DNA of 64,000 bases from Candidatus Sodalis pierantonius str. SOPE (GCF_000517405.1 NZ_CP006568.1:4402001-4466000); one strand, 5' to 3'; numbered from the stretch's first letter, positions 1-10,259 are shown. The notes: generated by a model from the sequence alone, not told the origin. Numbers and translations are program-made.

Positions 1-117
1 CCATAGACAGCGTTTTTATCTCATCAAGCTGGTGATCTCTCAGGCTGCGCAGATAACTGGCAAGGCTTTCTACACCGCGGTCGTCGGTCAGTTGCAAAGC
101 GCGTCCCTGCCTGTCAG
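1..117 (-). mobile_element. ISL3-family element, copy 1, internal transposase fragment
   Basis: This stretch is the reverse complement of the middle of the ISL3 transposase seen intact in position at about 9147-9263 (same words around the lysine/aspartate-rich part of the DDE domain). It belongs with the 5' part of the same element at 4000-4530. About 58 bp of the element is missing between the two pieces, which are now separated by an IS256 and an IS21 copy. The rest of the element runs off the left edge of the window. Confidence 0.85.
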
Positions 118-1432
118 GAGCCTGTTTAGAAATTTGTGTATTTGCCTGATTTTGATATGTTCAATCCAACATCAAAAACAGGTTAATTTATGGACGAAAA
201 ACAGTTGCAGGCTCTGGCTAACGAACTGGCCAAAAATCTCAAAACCCCTGAAGATCTCAGTCACTTCGATCGGCTGCTGAAAAAAATCAGCGTCGAAGCA
301 GCTCTCAATGCCGAAACGACCCATCACCTCGGCTACGATAAAAATCAGCCTAAACCGGGGACCAACGCCCGCAACGGCTATTCCACAAAAACCGTTACCA
401 CTGGCGATGGCCCGCTGGCGCTGCGTACTCCGCGCGATCGTGACGGTTCCTTTGAACCGCAACTGGTGAAGAAGAACCAGACCCGGATTACCGGGATGGA
501 TAACCAGATTTTATCGTTGTACGCCAAAGGGATGACCACCCGCGAGATCGCCACCGCGTTCAAAGAGCTGTATGACGCCGATGTCTCGCCGGCGCTGGTC
601 TCAAAGGTCACCGATGCGGTCATGGAGCAGGTTGTTGAATGGCAAAACCGGCCTCTGGATGCAGTCTATCCCATTGTTTATCTTGACTGTATCGTTCTAA
701 AAGTCCGGCAGGACAGCCGCATCATCAACAAATCTGTGTTCCTGGCGCTGGGCATCAACATCGAAGGCCAGAAAGAGTTGCTAGGTATGTGGCTGGCCGA
801 AAATGAAGGCGCAAAGTTCTGGCTGAACGTGCTGACAGAGCTGAAAAACCGCGGCCTGAACGATATCCTTATCGCCTGCGTAGACGGGCTGAAAGGTTTC
901 CCTGACGCTATTAACGCGGTGTATCCGGAGGCGCGGCTCCAGCTGTGTATCGTGCATATGGTGCGCAACAGCCTGCGGTTCGTCTCCTGGAAGGACTACA
1001 AGGCCGTCACCCGCGACCTGAAAGCTATCTATCAGGCCCCTACGGAAGAAGCCGGCTTGCAGGCGCTGGAAGCGTTCTTCAGTGCCTGGGACATCCGCTA
1101 CCCACAAATAAGTCGAAGCTGGCAGGCAAACTGGGCCAATCTGGCCACGTTCTTTGCCTACCCAACGGACATCCGCAAGGTGATCTACACGACCAACGCC
1201 ATCGAGTCGTTAAACAGCGTGATCCGGCATGCCATCAAAAAGCGCAAGGTGTTCCCGACCGACGACGCAGTGAAAAAGGTGGTGTGGCTGGCGATACAGG
1301 CAGCCTCACAGAAATGGACAATGCCTTTGAGGGACTGGCGCATGGCAATGAGCCGCTTTATTATCGAGTTCGGTGACCGCCTGGACGGTCACTTCTGAGA
1401 AAAGGCATTTACACAGAATCGTGTACAGGGTC
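118..1432 (+). mobile_element. IS256-family insertion sequence, copy 1 (complete)
   Basis: The element is 1315 bp, identical in length to the copies at 21893-23207 and 40757-42071. The left end begins GAGCCTGTTTAGAAATTTG and the right end, read inward, begins GACCCTGTACACGATTCTG, giving imperfect terminal inverted repeats. It encodes one transposase. The flanks (ISL3 on the left, a truncated IS21 end on the right) show no 8-bp target duplication, so the copy has been involved in a rearrangement or deletion after insertion. Confidence 0.95.
190..1398 (+). CDS. IS256-family transposase (Mutator-type), full length
   Basis: The 402-residue protein is of normal length for IS256/Mutator transposases and carries the family layout: an N-terminal DNA-binding part with a conserved GYDKN/ARNGY region, then the DDE core with D in 'YLDCIVLKVR', D in 'ACVDGLKGFPDAI' and E in 'TTNAIESLN'. 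It starts at an ATG 72 bp inside the left end and stops 34 bp before the right end. It should catalyse cut-and-paste or copy-out movement of the element. It differs by only a few substitutions from the copies at 21965 and 40791, which shows recent amplification. One of two undamaged IS256 transposases in the window. Confidence 0.95.
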   Translation: MDEKQLQALANELAKNLKTPEDLSHFDRLLKKISVEAALNAETTHHLGYDKNQPKPGTNARNGYSTKTVTTGDGPLALRTPRDRDGSFEPQLVKKNQTRITGMDNQILSLYAKGMTTREIATAFKELYDADVSPALVSKVTDAVMEQVVEWQNRPLDAVYPIVYLDCIVLKVRQDSRIINKSVFLALGINIEGQKELLGMWLAENEGAKFWLNVLTELKNRGLNDILIACVDGLKGFPDAINAVYPEARLQLCIVHMVRNSLRFVSWKDYKAVTRDLKAIYQAPTEEAGLQALEAFFSAWDIRYPQISRSWQANWANLATFFAYPTDIRKVIYTTNAIESLNSVIRHAIKKRKVFPTDDAVKKVVWLAIQAASQKWTMPLRDWRMAMSRFIIEFGDRLDGHF

Positions 1433-1516
1433 ACATCCGATCAGTTATTCCGATATTTTCCGATCACCCATTCCAGTGATATTCGTTCACGTGTTCGCTC
1501 ATCTTCTGACTCGAGT

Positions 1517-2269
1517 TTAGTCTATTTTTCCTGTGCTGGCTACTCCTTGCTCTTTGCGTAGTGATTCGCCTTTAAGTTCCAGTCTATAGCTGGGGTGTAC
1601 TAACCGATCGAGTAACGCGTCAGCTGTCGTGGGGTTTTCTATCAGTCCATACCATTTTTTCACCGGCAGTTGACTGATCAGGATGCTGCTGCTTTTGTCG
1701 TAGCGATCTTCCATCACCTCCAACAGCATCGTTGCCTGCATCGGACTTATTGATTCTAGGCCCACGTCGTCCAAGATCAGTAACTCTATTTTTTCTAACT
1801 GCTTAAGCTGTTTTAGATAGGTCCCGTCTACCTGACACTGGTGAAGATGGGCCAGCAACCGACCCACTCGCCAGTAACGCACGCTATATTGCTGCCGGCA
1901 TGCCTGCTGCTCACCAAGCGCACAACTGAGCCAGATTTTGCCCGTACCTGTTGGCCCCGTGATGAGTATGCTTTTCTGATATTTCAGATATTGTCCCCCT
2001 AGCAGATCTCGCATCTGTTCCGGTGTCACTCCTCGGCTAGGGATATAGCGGATATCTTCCGGTTTTGCCTGCAAGCGCATTTGCGATTGCCGTCGCATAC
2101 GGCATATGTTGTTATTTTTTCTATGTAAATTTTCCACTTCTACCATCAGCGACAACCGCTCCTCGAACCCCAGCTCCCCATAACTCCCCGAGAGTTCGCG
2201 TTGCGTCTCCAACGCCTGGACCATTGCCGACAACTTCAGCTCTCGCAGAGCCATTAACAGTGTATCCAT
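1517..2269 (-). CDS. istB: IS21 helper ATPase IstB (Walker A threonine lost)
   Basis: The 250-residue AAA+ ATPase partner of IstA would load onto target DNA and regulate IS21 transposition. It is open from start to stop and lies 11 bp downstream of istA. Two differences from the copy at 42302 stand out: the P-loop reads GPTGTGKI instead of GPTGTGKT, removing the Thr that coordinates Mg-ATP, and one codon is duplicated, giving GEQQACRQQ. The Walker B segment LLILDDVG is intact. The reading frame survives, but ATPase activity of this copy is doubtful (inference from the family). Confidence 0.9.
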   Translation of the reverse strand: MDTLLMALRELKLSAMVQALETQRELSGSYGELGFEERLSLMVEVENLHRKNNNICRMRRQSQMRLQAKPEDIRYIPSRGVTPEQMRDLLGGQYLKYQKSILITGPTGTGKIWLSCALGEQQACRQQYSVRYWRVGRLLAHLHQCQVDGTYLKQLKQLEKIELLILDDVGLESISPMQATMLLEVMEDRYDKSSSILISQLPVKKWYGLIENPTTADALLDRLVHPSYRLELKGESLRKEQGVASTGKID

Positions 2270-2280
2270 ATTTATTCTCC

Positions 2281-3831
2281 TTAGTGATAACTGTCCGGAC
2301 CTCGGAGGTTTTCGTGAACCAGCATTGATACGCCGGCTCCGTCCTGGGTGACCTCACTTTCACGACCGTGTTTCAATACGTTGGCTATGAAAGAGTGGTT
2401 AATGCACCCTTTCTCCAACGCTAGCGCGCAGGCCTTCTCCAGTCGCGTCGTCTCATAGCGCCGTTGCAGATTGAGTAGCCCCAGCACGGAGCGGTAAGCC
2501 TGCTCCGGATGGGCTTTGCTCTTTTGGATGGACTCGACCACTTTCAGTGTGCACACACCCACCGACAGCGCCCAACTGCACAGCCTTTCCGGCGTCCACT
2601 GACTCTGCCCCTTATGGTTAGCCGGCATGTGCGCCGCCTGAATCGTGTGCCTATAGGCGTTATCGCTGCGAGGGTGCGTAGCCACGCAGACGCCCTTATG
2701 GTGGATTTGCACCAGCCGTTGGGTGGCGATGACGTCAACGCGCTCGCCAACCAGCGGATGCGGCACCGAGTACCAGTTTTTGCCGTAGTCTATGTGGTAA
2801 TCAGGTCCCACTCGGGCAACGAGATACTCACTGTATTCCCATTGTATGGGCGGTAGAGGCCCAAGAGCCGGTTTGTCCAGCTGCTCGAAGCGTTCAAGGC
2901 GACTTTGTCCGCCGTAATGACGCATCGGGCGCAAATTCAACTCATGATTGAGTTCTCGTATCACCTGGTTGAGTTCGGCCAGCGAGTAGAACCTACGTTT
3001 ACGCAACCGGACCAAAACCCAGCGTTCTACCAGCTGCACAGTTGATTCTGCCTTCGCCTTGTCTTTCGGTTTTCTCGGGCGCGCCGGTAGCACCACTGTC
3101 TCATAGTGATTTGCCAGCGCCTGGTAGCTCTGGTTTATGACCGGCTCATAGCGGTCAGGGGTGCTGACAGCGCTGCGCAGATTATCAGGTATCATCAGCT
3201 CCGGAACCCCACCCATGAAGTGCAGGCAGCGGCTATTGGCGTTGAGCCACGATGCCATGTCCTGGCCTTCTCAGGCTTCGATATACGCATAGCCTGACAC
3301 GCCCATGGCAGCGACGAAGATAGCGACCTGGCGTACGCTACCTGTCGCAGGGTTGACGATAGGTACGGTGGGGCCACAGAAGTCGATGAAGAGCTTTTCG
3401 CCAGCCTTGTGCTCCATGCGCATGGAACGCCGCTGCTTCTTTTTCCAGTCACGGAACAGTGCACAAAACTGTGAGTAACCGAGGGCATCACCGCCCACGG
3501 CGGACTGATATTCCATCCAGAGCAGCTGCTTGGTCATGCCCTTGCGGCTTAACTCGGTATCGATATCAAGCCAGCTGGGTAAGGTATTGATAACTTTTCC
3601 GGATTTGCCGGGATAGAGCAGACGGTCGAGGTCGACGGGGGACAGTTCCGCCGGCAATGGCCAGACCAGATTAGCTACCGTGAATCGGCCGAGGATATCG
3701 TGCACGGTAGTACAGCCTATGCCGAGCGCTGCTGCGATAGTGCGATTCGAGCGACGCTGCTCGAATTTCATACGTAAGACATTAATATAGATGCACATTT
3801 CCGTTCTCGCTTTCTTCTTTTTACGTGCCAT
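2281..3831 (-). pseudogene. istA: IS21 transposase IstA, nonsense mutation
   Basis: This is a 516-codon gene like the intact copies at 37208 and 43063: N-terminal helix-turn-helix (NRTIAAALGIG), rve/DDE core starting at FIDFCGPT, and C-terminal beta domain. A single base change turns the Cys codon of the 'YIEACEGQD' segment into TGA at 3271-3273, splitting it into a 186-residue N-terminal part and a 325-residue C-terminal part. All else aligns without gaps, so the damage is recent. This copy can move only if a sister copy supplies IstA. Confidence 0.93.
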
Positions 3832-3877
3832 GCCATGCCCTCGGAAGCTAAAAGTCTCCAGAGTATGGCGGAACAGA

Positions 3878-3999
3878 AGATGAGCGATCGGACAGAATCG
3901 GAATCGCTGATCGGGCGACCGGAATCAGTGATCGGATGAAATCAGAATTAGTGATCGGGTGAAATCGGAATCAGTGATCGGATGTGACCGGAACCAGCA
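3878..3999. repeat. IS21 copy A multiple terminal repeats
   Basis: The istA-proximal end contains about five degenerate direct repeats built on the word GGAATCAGTGATCGGATG, spaced about 20-23 bp apart. Members of the IS21 family carry such repeats at their ends as transposase binding sites. Copies A and C carry the long version of this array. Confidence 0.8.
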
Positions 4000-4464
4000 A
4001 CGGGCGGATAAGGGTTGTTTTATCCGGGCCAAGCCTCGTTTGACTGCGCGCATCATGATGCCGTCAACGGCATTCCAACTGAGTTTGAGCTGCTTTCTGA
4101 CAGCATCCACAGTGCTGACTTTCAGCCATGAAAGAACAAAGGCTTCGAACAACAAGGTGTTGCGGCTGCCTGACCCTGCCCAGGGAACAGGCAATGTCTG
4201 GCAACCGTGCTCGGGGCAGTCAACACGGGGAACATCAGCCTCAACCAGCGTGGTGAACTGACAGGTATCGAGGTGACGCCATTTACGACGCCGGTGATCA
4301 TGTATGGAGCAGGATTTACCGCAGGTTGGGCAGGCCAGTTGTGTGTGCTCGGCAATGCCGACAATTACCGTCACTGATCCAGATTTTTCATCAAGAGAAA
4401 GGGATTGTACCTGCCACGGTGCGGACAGGTTAAGGATATGGGCATAGAGGGACTTTTCGTCCAT
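4000..4464 (-). pseudogene. ISL3-family transposase, N-terminal part
   Basis: The first ~155 codons of an ISL3 transposase: a zinc-binding head with CPTCGKSC and DHRRRKWRHLD segments followed by the start of the helix-turn-helix and DDE region. The reading frame is correct through 'LPVPWAGSGSR', whereas the copy at 8623 is frameshifted at exactly that place. The frame is cut at 4000 by IS21 copy A, so no complete protein can be made. A long chance frame runs from the broken yhjJ into this gene and should not be taken as a real fusion. Confidence 0.9.
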
Positions 4465-4530
4465 GGCAGACTCCTCAAAAATCAAGACTGCCATCATAAT
4501 GCCCTTAGCCACCACAACAGGAGAAGACCC
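4000..4530 (-). mobile_element. ISL3-family element, copy 1, 5' part
   Basis: The outer end reads, inward on the minus strand, GGGTCTTCTCCTGTTGTGG, matching the end of the element at 8557 with one change. It lies directly against the broken yhjJ gene at 4531. The element is interrupted at 4000 by IS21 copy A; its continuation is at 1-117. Confidence 0.9.
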
Positions 4531-4986
4531 GGTAATAGACAGGTGGCCGGCGGTATTCACCATCCACTTAAGCGCTTCTTTCAATAAATCCGGCCGACCG
4601 TTCGGCAAACTGAGGCTGTACAGCGTCGTATCATAGGAAACGCGCGCCGGCGGCTGCGGCCGTTGTTCATTCGCGCCCTGCTGCCATAAGGAAGTCAGCT
4701 GTGCGGTAGTAAAGTTTTCGCCGTGCGTCAGCGCCAGGCGGGCAATAAGGCGCGCAAAACCGGTCTGCTGGGAGTTTTCCGCCAATGAGCCGGTATTGAC
4801 CATCAGCCGCAATTCAATACGATCGTTGGGTCGTTGCGGCGTGGTCAGGACCTGCCAGGCAAAGCCGTTGCCGAGTTTTCCCTGCTGCCAGGCGGCATCG
4901 GGTTGTAATGCTTCGGCCCGTGCCCACCCGCCTGACGTCACCAGTAATACACCACATATGAAAAGACGAATTCCGGTGCCCTGCAT
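4531..4986 (-). pseudogene. yhjJ: yhjJ, N-terminal remnant (M16-peptidase-like periplasmic protein)
   Basis: The first 152 residues begin with a clear signal peptide (positively charged start, hydrophobic core FICGVLLV, cleavage after ARA) and continue into an M16/insulinase-like fold (GLANGF-like 'KLGNGF', 'LRLMVNTGSLAE'). The family protein is about 500 residues; here the rest has been removed by the ISL3 insertion at 4530. In Escherichia coli yhjJ is near yhjK and the bcs genes, matching the neighbours here. The dctA gene that sits between yhjJ and yhjK in E. coli is absent; the 233-bp gap 4987-5219 shows no gene. Confidence 0.75.
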
Positions 4987-5219
4987 GTAAACCCCTACTC
5001 AATCAATACCAATGAAAAACGTAAGTCTCACTTTGACGGTTGACTGTGCTTTGCATCGTTTTTACTTTTCCGCCGAAAAAGTGTGGCGCAAAGTGTACCA
5101 TGTTGTTTAGACAGCGGACCTTTGCAGATGTCACCCTGTAGCAGAAAATATTACCTTCGGCGGGCGCGGCAGGGCAAAAAATGGACGCCGGCGGCGGACC
5201 TGGCGTAAGCGACAGGGAA

Positions 5220-7240
5220 TTAGGAGCAGGATCGATTGAAGAAGCGGTGTTCAAACGCCTGCTAAGTTAGCGGTTCGGCGAAGAGATACCCCTGGCCGAG
5301 ATGAATGTGGTGCGCCAGCAGACAATCACGCTGAGCGGCGTTTTCACCCCTTCAGTGATAACCGGCAGGTCAAGCACGTCGGCGATGGCGCTCACTACCC
5401 GCAGCATGATGGCGTCCTCGGGCAAAGTGGCAATAAAACTGCGGTCGATTTTCACCATATCAATGGGCAGATGCCGCAGGCGATCAAGGCAATATAGGCT
5501 GGAATAACCCATGCCGAAATCGTCCAGCGCAATGACGATGCCGAGGTCGTGCAGCTCGCGCAGCACCTGGAACGAGGAGGCGAATTCGTTAATGCGGGCG
5601 GTCTCGGTGATTTCCAATACCAATTGCGAGCATCCGACCTGAAAACGCGCCAGGCTCTGTTTTAGCGACGACACCAGGTCGTTTTCCTGCAATTGTAGCG
5701 CGGACAGGTTCACCGCCAGCGGCACGGCGATACCGCGCCCCTGCCATTCGCCGAGTACCCGGCACGCCTCTTCCAGCACCCAATTGCCCAGCGGCACCAT
5801 GACGCCCGCCGCCGCCTCCTGGCAAATGAAATCCTCCGGCAGGCTCCAACTGCCGTCGTCCTGACGCCAGCGTAGTAGGGCTTCGGCACTCAAAAGCCGC
5901 TGGTCGCGCATATCGACCTGCGGCTGGAAGAACAGCGCGCAACGGCCCTGCGCGATCCCCTCCAGAAGACAATGGGCAAACGTCAACCGCCGGGTCGCCG
6001 CGACCGCCAGTGCAGGCTCGAAAAACAGAATCTGGTTTCGACCCCGCGCCGCCGCAGAGGATGCGGCCAGCGCGGCGTGGTTCAGGACATTCTCGGCGTT
6101 TTTGTCCTCAAGCGCCCCAAAAGCGACGCCGATACCGGCGGCGGGGCGCAAGGCCAGATTGCCGATGGTCAGCAGCCCGTTAATAATGGATAACACGCGC
6201 TGCGCCAGCGCCATGGCCTGAAACGGCGGTTCCGTGGCCCAATGGCACAGCGCGAATTCATGCGGGTTCAACTGTGCCAGCAGGCTGGTGGCGCCACAAT
6301 CCCGTCCTAGCCGGTTTGCCAGGCTGGTGTACAGCAGGTCACGCTGCGATTCGGTTAAAACGCCCGTCGCCTCCGGCAACGTTGTGACCGCAATCACCAA
6401 CAGGCAATACGACCCGGTTTCAACATGCGTCGCCAGAGGGGCGTCCAGCATCGCGAGGAACCGCGCCCGGGTCGGCAAACCGGTTGCAGCGAGGGGTGTC
6501 GCCCGCTGCTCGAGATCCTGCCGGCCGCGGCTGATGACATGCTGATTGCGGTTGTAGCTGCGCACCAGCACCCCCAATTCATCGTCCCGGTGCATATTCG
6601 GCAGGGTAAGCTGGTGGGAAGCCATGTCCTCCGGCGCCAGGTTTTCCAGCTCGCGGGCAATCGCGCGCAGCGGATGGACCATCAGCCGATTGATGCACCA
6701 GGTGATGGCGACCGTCATGATAAGCGCCAACAGCAAATACGTGGTTATCATCGTAGCAATCGCGCTGACGATAAATTGATACAGACGATATGAGTCGGCC
6801 TGTAGTACCAAATAAGCCAGCGCCTGCGGATGAGAAGGTCGCGGCAGGGAATAAAGCGGCACCTGCACCTCAACCGGCAGGCGGAACAGGCGGCTTATCA
6901 GCGCCGGTACCGGCCGCTCGGGCGGAAAATCGCCGTGCAAAACCTGAACATTATTCGGCAGCACCACATCATCCGCGCGGCTCAGTATGCCGCCGCGTTT
7001 TAGGGTGACCAGAATCTGTTCCGCCTGAGGAATATCGGCTTTGAGCACCGCGCGGGACAGCGGCTGGCGGACCGACATGGCGATATTTTGCAATTGCTGG
7101 GTGTAGTCTTCACGGCGCTGCGAAACAAAATGGAAAATCTGGATCACGATGAATAGACAAATAGTCACCAATGCCACGCCGGACACCGTTGCCATTTGTT
7201 TGATCGTTAAGGAACGTCTGATCCGCAAACTTTTCTCCAT
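5220..7240 (-). pseudogene. yhjK: yhjK (pdeK): membrane HAMP-GGDEF(degenerate)-EAL protein, broken near the C terminus
   Basis: The predicted protein starts best at the ATG at 7240 (MEKSLRIRRS). It has a transmembrane helix at about residues 15-40, a periplasmic segment, a second membrane helix at about 165-190, a HAMP linker (MVHPLRAIARELE), a GGDEF-like region without a GGDEF motif, and an EAL domain with SAEALLRW, LDDFGMGYSSL and KIDRSF. It would hydrolyse cyclic-di-GMP close to the cellulose genes whose BcsA has a PilZ c-di-GMP sensor. After 'TEGVKT' (about 5340) a frameshift takes the frame out of the conserved 'LLAHHIHLGQGYLFAEPL' ending, which is readable in another frame to about 5260, followed by an in-frame TAG and then the old stop at 5220. 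Confidence 0.85.
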
Positions 7241-7973
7241 TTCTTGCTGACGGAGGCAAACGCGGGCGCCGCCCTCGCTGGCCACTTACCCGAAAACGCC
7301 ATCTGGGTAACGCGGCACGGCCCACCGTCCGGCCGCGTCGATTATCCTGCCTAATATAACCGATTTGGCAGCGCGTTTTATGCCTCAAAACAGGCGATTC
7401 AACCAAATCTTATGCGATAGCGACGCCCTAGTGAAATGGCTTTCATTATGCCTAACTTTGGTTTTCGCCGAAATGATCAATTTTTGTAAAGTAATCGTTA
7501 AGGCCATTGCGCTAACTTTACCTATACCCAGGGGCAATGACTTCACTATAAAGTGTTCACCCGGTCGTAGAAAATAGGCCGTTTTTTCAAAAAAGCGGGG
7601 GTTTTGACTATTATTAACACGCGGTTAATAGGCTTTTATTTAAAAAGCAGCAGCAAACGGCATTTGGTACAGGATTCCCCGGCGAAAATTATCCGGTATT
7701 TCCAATAATATGGTCTATGTTTAAAGTCGCGCGCGAGCAGGTCGCCAAAGGGTGGAATCTCGCAGGCGCGATGACGACTTATCGCTATTATCGCGGCGCG
7801 TGCGCCGATTAAGATTGGTAAATAAATGCGACTTGTATTAGCCTATCTTATAGATTTCGTCATTTTTTTTCATACACGCCCAAAGCTTATTTTGCCCTAT
7901 AGCGCCGTTTCGCTTGCCTCCTAGCGACAACGCGCCGGTACGGTTCTGCAACACGCCATTCCTAAGGTGAGCC
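7241..7973. other. Non-coding region upstream of the bcs operon
   Basis: No supportable gene is seen in these ~730 bp. It separates the divergent yhjK and bcs transcription units, is AT-rich toward 7400-7700 and 7800-7900, and presumably contains the promoters for both. A G/C stem followed by T residues around 7575-7605 is not strong enough to call a terminator. Confidence 0.5.
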
Positions 7974-8318
7974 ATGAATAATTATGATGACATTAAGCGA
8001 TTCAAAGAAAAGCTGAATATGGAACCTATTGATTATAAAGAAATCGCTGAGAATAATCTTAATAGTTCCGCTTCCAGCTGGACAATCATCAAGCACATCG
8101 TTAATGCCGATAAGCCGTTCCATCCCCTAGAGCAAGGGCATTCGACCCTACCGTCGCCGGCGCCGATATCGCAACAAGAGTTTAGCGCCCGTCCGGCGGC
8201 GCCGAATGCGTCGCATACCCCAGCGCCGTTCGCCCAAGGGCGGCGTGGGCAAAACCACTGTAAGCGCCAATTTAGCCTATGCCCTGGCCCGCAGCGGCAG
8301 CAAAGTGCTGGTTATTGA
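7974..8318 (+). CDS. BcsR/BcsP-like small cellulose-biosynthesis protein, 3' end uncertain
   Basis: The N-terminal ~45 residues (DDIKRFKEKLNMEPIDYKEI...) fit the BcsR pattern of a short helix followed by a 'xx-IDY-x-DI' segment, and are followed by a proline-rich tail. It is the first gene of the bcs operon and has a plausible ribosome site (AAGGTGAGCC) before the ATG. Small BcsR-type proteins support BcsQ and the cellulose synthase complex. The present frame runs 113 bp into bcsQ, which is unusual; the last ~35 residues are probably out-of-frame bcsQ sequence, suggesting that the original stop was lost by a small indel. Confidence 0.55.
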   Translation: MNNYDDIKRFKEKLNMEPIDYKEIAENNLNSSASSWTIIKHIVNADKPFHPLEQGHSTLPSPAPISQQEFSARPAAPNASHTPAPFAQGRRGQNHCKRQFSLCPGPQRQQSAGY

Positions 8319-8548
8319 TTTCGATGTACAAAACGCCCTACGGCTGCATTTCGGCGTGCCGATTTCCGACACCCGCGGCTATCTCGTACAGGCCACCACG
8401 GTCATGGACTGGAGCCAATTTATTTTGAAGGCGGACGCCAATCTCTTTGTCCTGCCCTATGGCGAAGCGGATGAGGAGCAACGGCTGGCGTTTGAAAATG
8501 CCATCAGCCACGACCCGCACTTTCTGCAGCGCGGTCTGAATATGGTGT

Positions 8549-8556
8549 TGAATTAT
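8549..8556. repeat. 8-bp target duplication of ISL3 copy 2, left
   Basis: TGAATTAT, repeated at 12199-12206 on the other side of the ISL3 element. An 8-bp duplication is the size expected for the ISL3 family. Confidence 0.92.
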
Positions 8557-8622
8557 GGGTCTTCCCCTGTTGTGGTGGCTAAGGGCATTATGATGGCAGT
8601 CTTGATTTTTGAGGAGTCTGCC

Positions 8623-9844
8623 ATGGACGAAAAGTCCCTCTATGCCCATATCCTTAACCTGTCCGCACCGTGGCAGGTACAATCCCTTTCTCTTGATGAA
8701 AAATCTGGATCAGTGACGGTAATTGTCGGCATTGCCGAGCACACACAACTGGCCTGCCCAACCTGCGGTAAATCCTGCTCCATACATGATCACCGGCGTC
8801 GTAAATGGCGTCACCTCGATACCTGTCAGTTCACCACGCTGGTTGAGGCTGATGTCCCCCGCGTTGACTGCCCTGAGCACGGTTGCCAGACACTGCCTGG
8901 TTCCCTGGGCAGGGTCAGGCAGCCGCTACACCTTGTTGTTCGAAGCCTTTGTTCTTTCATGGCTGAAAGTCAGCACCGTGGATGCTGTCAGAAAGCAGCT
9001 CAAACTCAGTTGGAATGCCGTTGACGGCATCATGATGCGCGCAGTCAAACGAGGCTTGGCCCGGATAAAACAACCCTCATCCGCGCGTCACCTCTGCGTG
9101 GATGAAGTCGGGTTCAAAAAAGGACACCAGTACGTCACCGTTATCTCTGACAGGCAGGGACGCACTTTGCAACTGACCGACGACCGCGGTGTAGAAAGCC
9201 TTGCCAGTTATCTGCGCAGCCTGAAAGATCACCAGCTTGATGAGATAAAAACGCTGTCTATGGACATGAACATGGCCTATATCAGTGCAGCCCGCATCCA
9301 TCTCCCCAATGCCGTCGATAAAATCGCTTTCGATCACTTCCATGTGGCAAAAATGTTGTGCGCCGTCGTTGATAAAACCCGTCAGGCTGAGATGAAACAG
9401 ATCCCTTCGTCAGACAGGAAAGACGCCCACCGCTCACTCTATCTATGGTTTTACAGCAAACAAAATCGCCTCGGGTGCCGGGCAGAGAGGTTAGAAGTTG
9501 CCCGGCTGGTGTTACCCCAAACGAGCCAGTGCTGGGTAATGAAAGAGCTTGCTCGCGATCTGTGGCACCGCCGCTATGACAATCATAGCCGTAAGCTGTG
9601 GCAGGAATGGATGGCGATAGCTAAAGACACCGGCATACCGCTCATGGCCAGCATTGCCCGCATGGTGGCAAAACGCCTTTACGGCATTTTGAATGCAATG
9701 AAAAACCGGGTATCAAATGGGAATGCGGAGTCCCTGAACAGCAAAATACGGCTGCTCAGGATCAAGTCACGGGGCTTCAGGAACAAAGAACGTTTCAAGC
9801 TAGGCGTAATGTTCCACTATAGGAAACTAAATATGAATTTTTGA
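8623..9844 (+). pseudogene. ISL3-family transposase, single-base frameshift
   Basis: The zinc-binding N-terminal part (CPTCGKSC) and the DDE domain (VDEVGFKKGHQYVTV, SMDMNMAYISA, DHFHVAKM, and a C-terminal N-x-E-SLN segment) are all present. One extra G at about 8900 (GCCTGGTTCCC instead of GCCTGTTCCC in copy 1) shifts the frame after 'GCQTLP'. The downstream portion is therefore open only from an internal start at about 8723 in the other frame. The total of about 400 codons is normal for the family. Movement of this copy would need trans-acting transposase. Confidence 0.92.
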
Positions 9845-9848
9845 GCAA

Positions 9849-10145
9849 TCATTTAAGGGAGTTATAAAATTTTTTTTGCTGGTGATGTTGTATTCGCTCG
9901 TCATTCTCCTTTTCTTTTTCCTTTTGCCACATATTGCTGCATCCCGGATCGCTAGGGGTAAGACAATATTGAGTTTTATCAACTTGAGACTCACTTTTCT
10001 CCCAAGATAATTTTGGCGTTACCTCTGGTGACAGTGAATAGTCTTTCTTATCAGTGTCATACATCATATTTGGTGAGGCCGATGCTGCAACACCATGAAG
10101 CAGTAAGATAAATGGGGCATATGCATATTTTTTTAAGCATGACAT
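9849..10145 (-). CDS. Small putative exported protein carried inside ISL3
   Basis: A 98-residue reading frame on the opposite strand to the transposase, ending 4 bp from the transposase stop (convergent). The chosen ATG follows AAAGGA with a 9-nt spacer. The N terminus looks like a signal peptide: KK, then a hydrophobic core APFILLLHGVA, then ASASPN as cleavage site. The mature part is polar, has two cysteines (TQYCLTPSDPGC) and ends in a lysine/glutamate- and glutamine-rich stretch. A longer frame starts at 10256. I do not recognise a family. It lies between the transposase and the right inverted repeat, so by position it is a passenger gene; AT content is higher than in the chromosomal neighbours. 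Confidence 0.5.
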   Translation of the reverse strand: MSCLKKYAYAPFILLLHGVAASASPNMMYDTDKKDYSLSPEVTPKLSWEKSESQVDKTQYCLTPSDPGCSNMWQKEKEKENDERIQHHQQKKFYNSLK

Positions 10146-10259
10146 GAACGTTATTCCTTTAAACGTAAATACGTTTGACATCCATATAGAAGTCCAAGTT
10201 CCAGCCAAAAGAATAAGTAAAGTAAAAATGCAGAACTGTCGATTGAGCCACCACAACAG

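Larger units (their letters stand above)
1433..3999 (-). mobile_element. IS21-family element, copy A (left end truncated)
   Basis: An istA-istB pair lies on the minus strand. The istA-side end is complete (ends CCGGAACCAGCA and contains the multiple ~20-bp terminal repeats), but the istB-side end lacks its first ~50 bp compared with copy C at 42182, having been cut at the junction with IS256 copy 1. It sits inside ISL3 copy 1. No target duplication can be read because one end is missing. Confidence 0.93.

Noticed and set aside
3878..3999. A CRISPR-like array of ~20-bp repeats
   Set aside because: The units are degenerate, without regular unique spacers, lie at an IS21 end and recur at each IS21 copy; they are transposase binding repeats.
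3925..4986. A 353-codon frame joining yhjJ and the ISL3 transposase, as if a fusion protein
   Set aside because: The join falls at the ISL3 inverted repeat and the downstream part is simply the transposase in frame by chance; the frame then runs into IS21 end repeats.
4530..8557. A compound element bounded by two inverted ISL3 copies
   Set aside because: The ISL3 copy in bcsQ has a private TGAATTAT duplication, so it inserted on its own.
8206..9024. A 272-codon frame joining bcsQ to the ISL3 transposase N terminus
   Set aside because: Same reasoning: the insertion happened in a compatible frame, and the transposase part is itself frameshifted.
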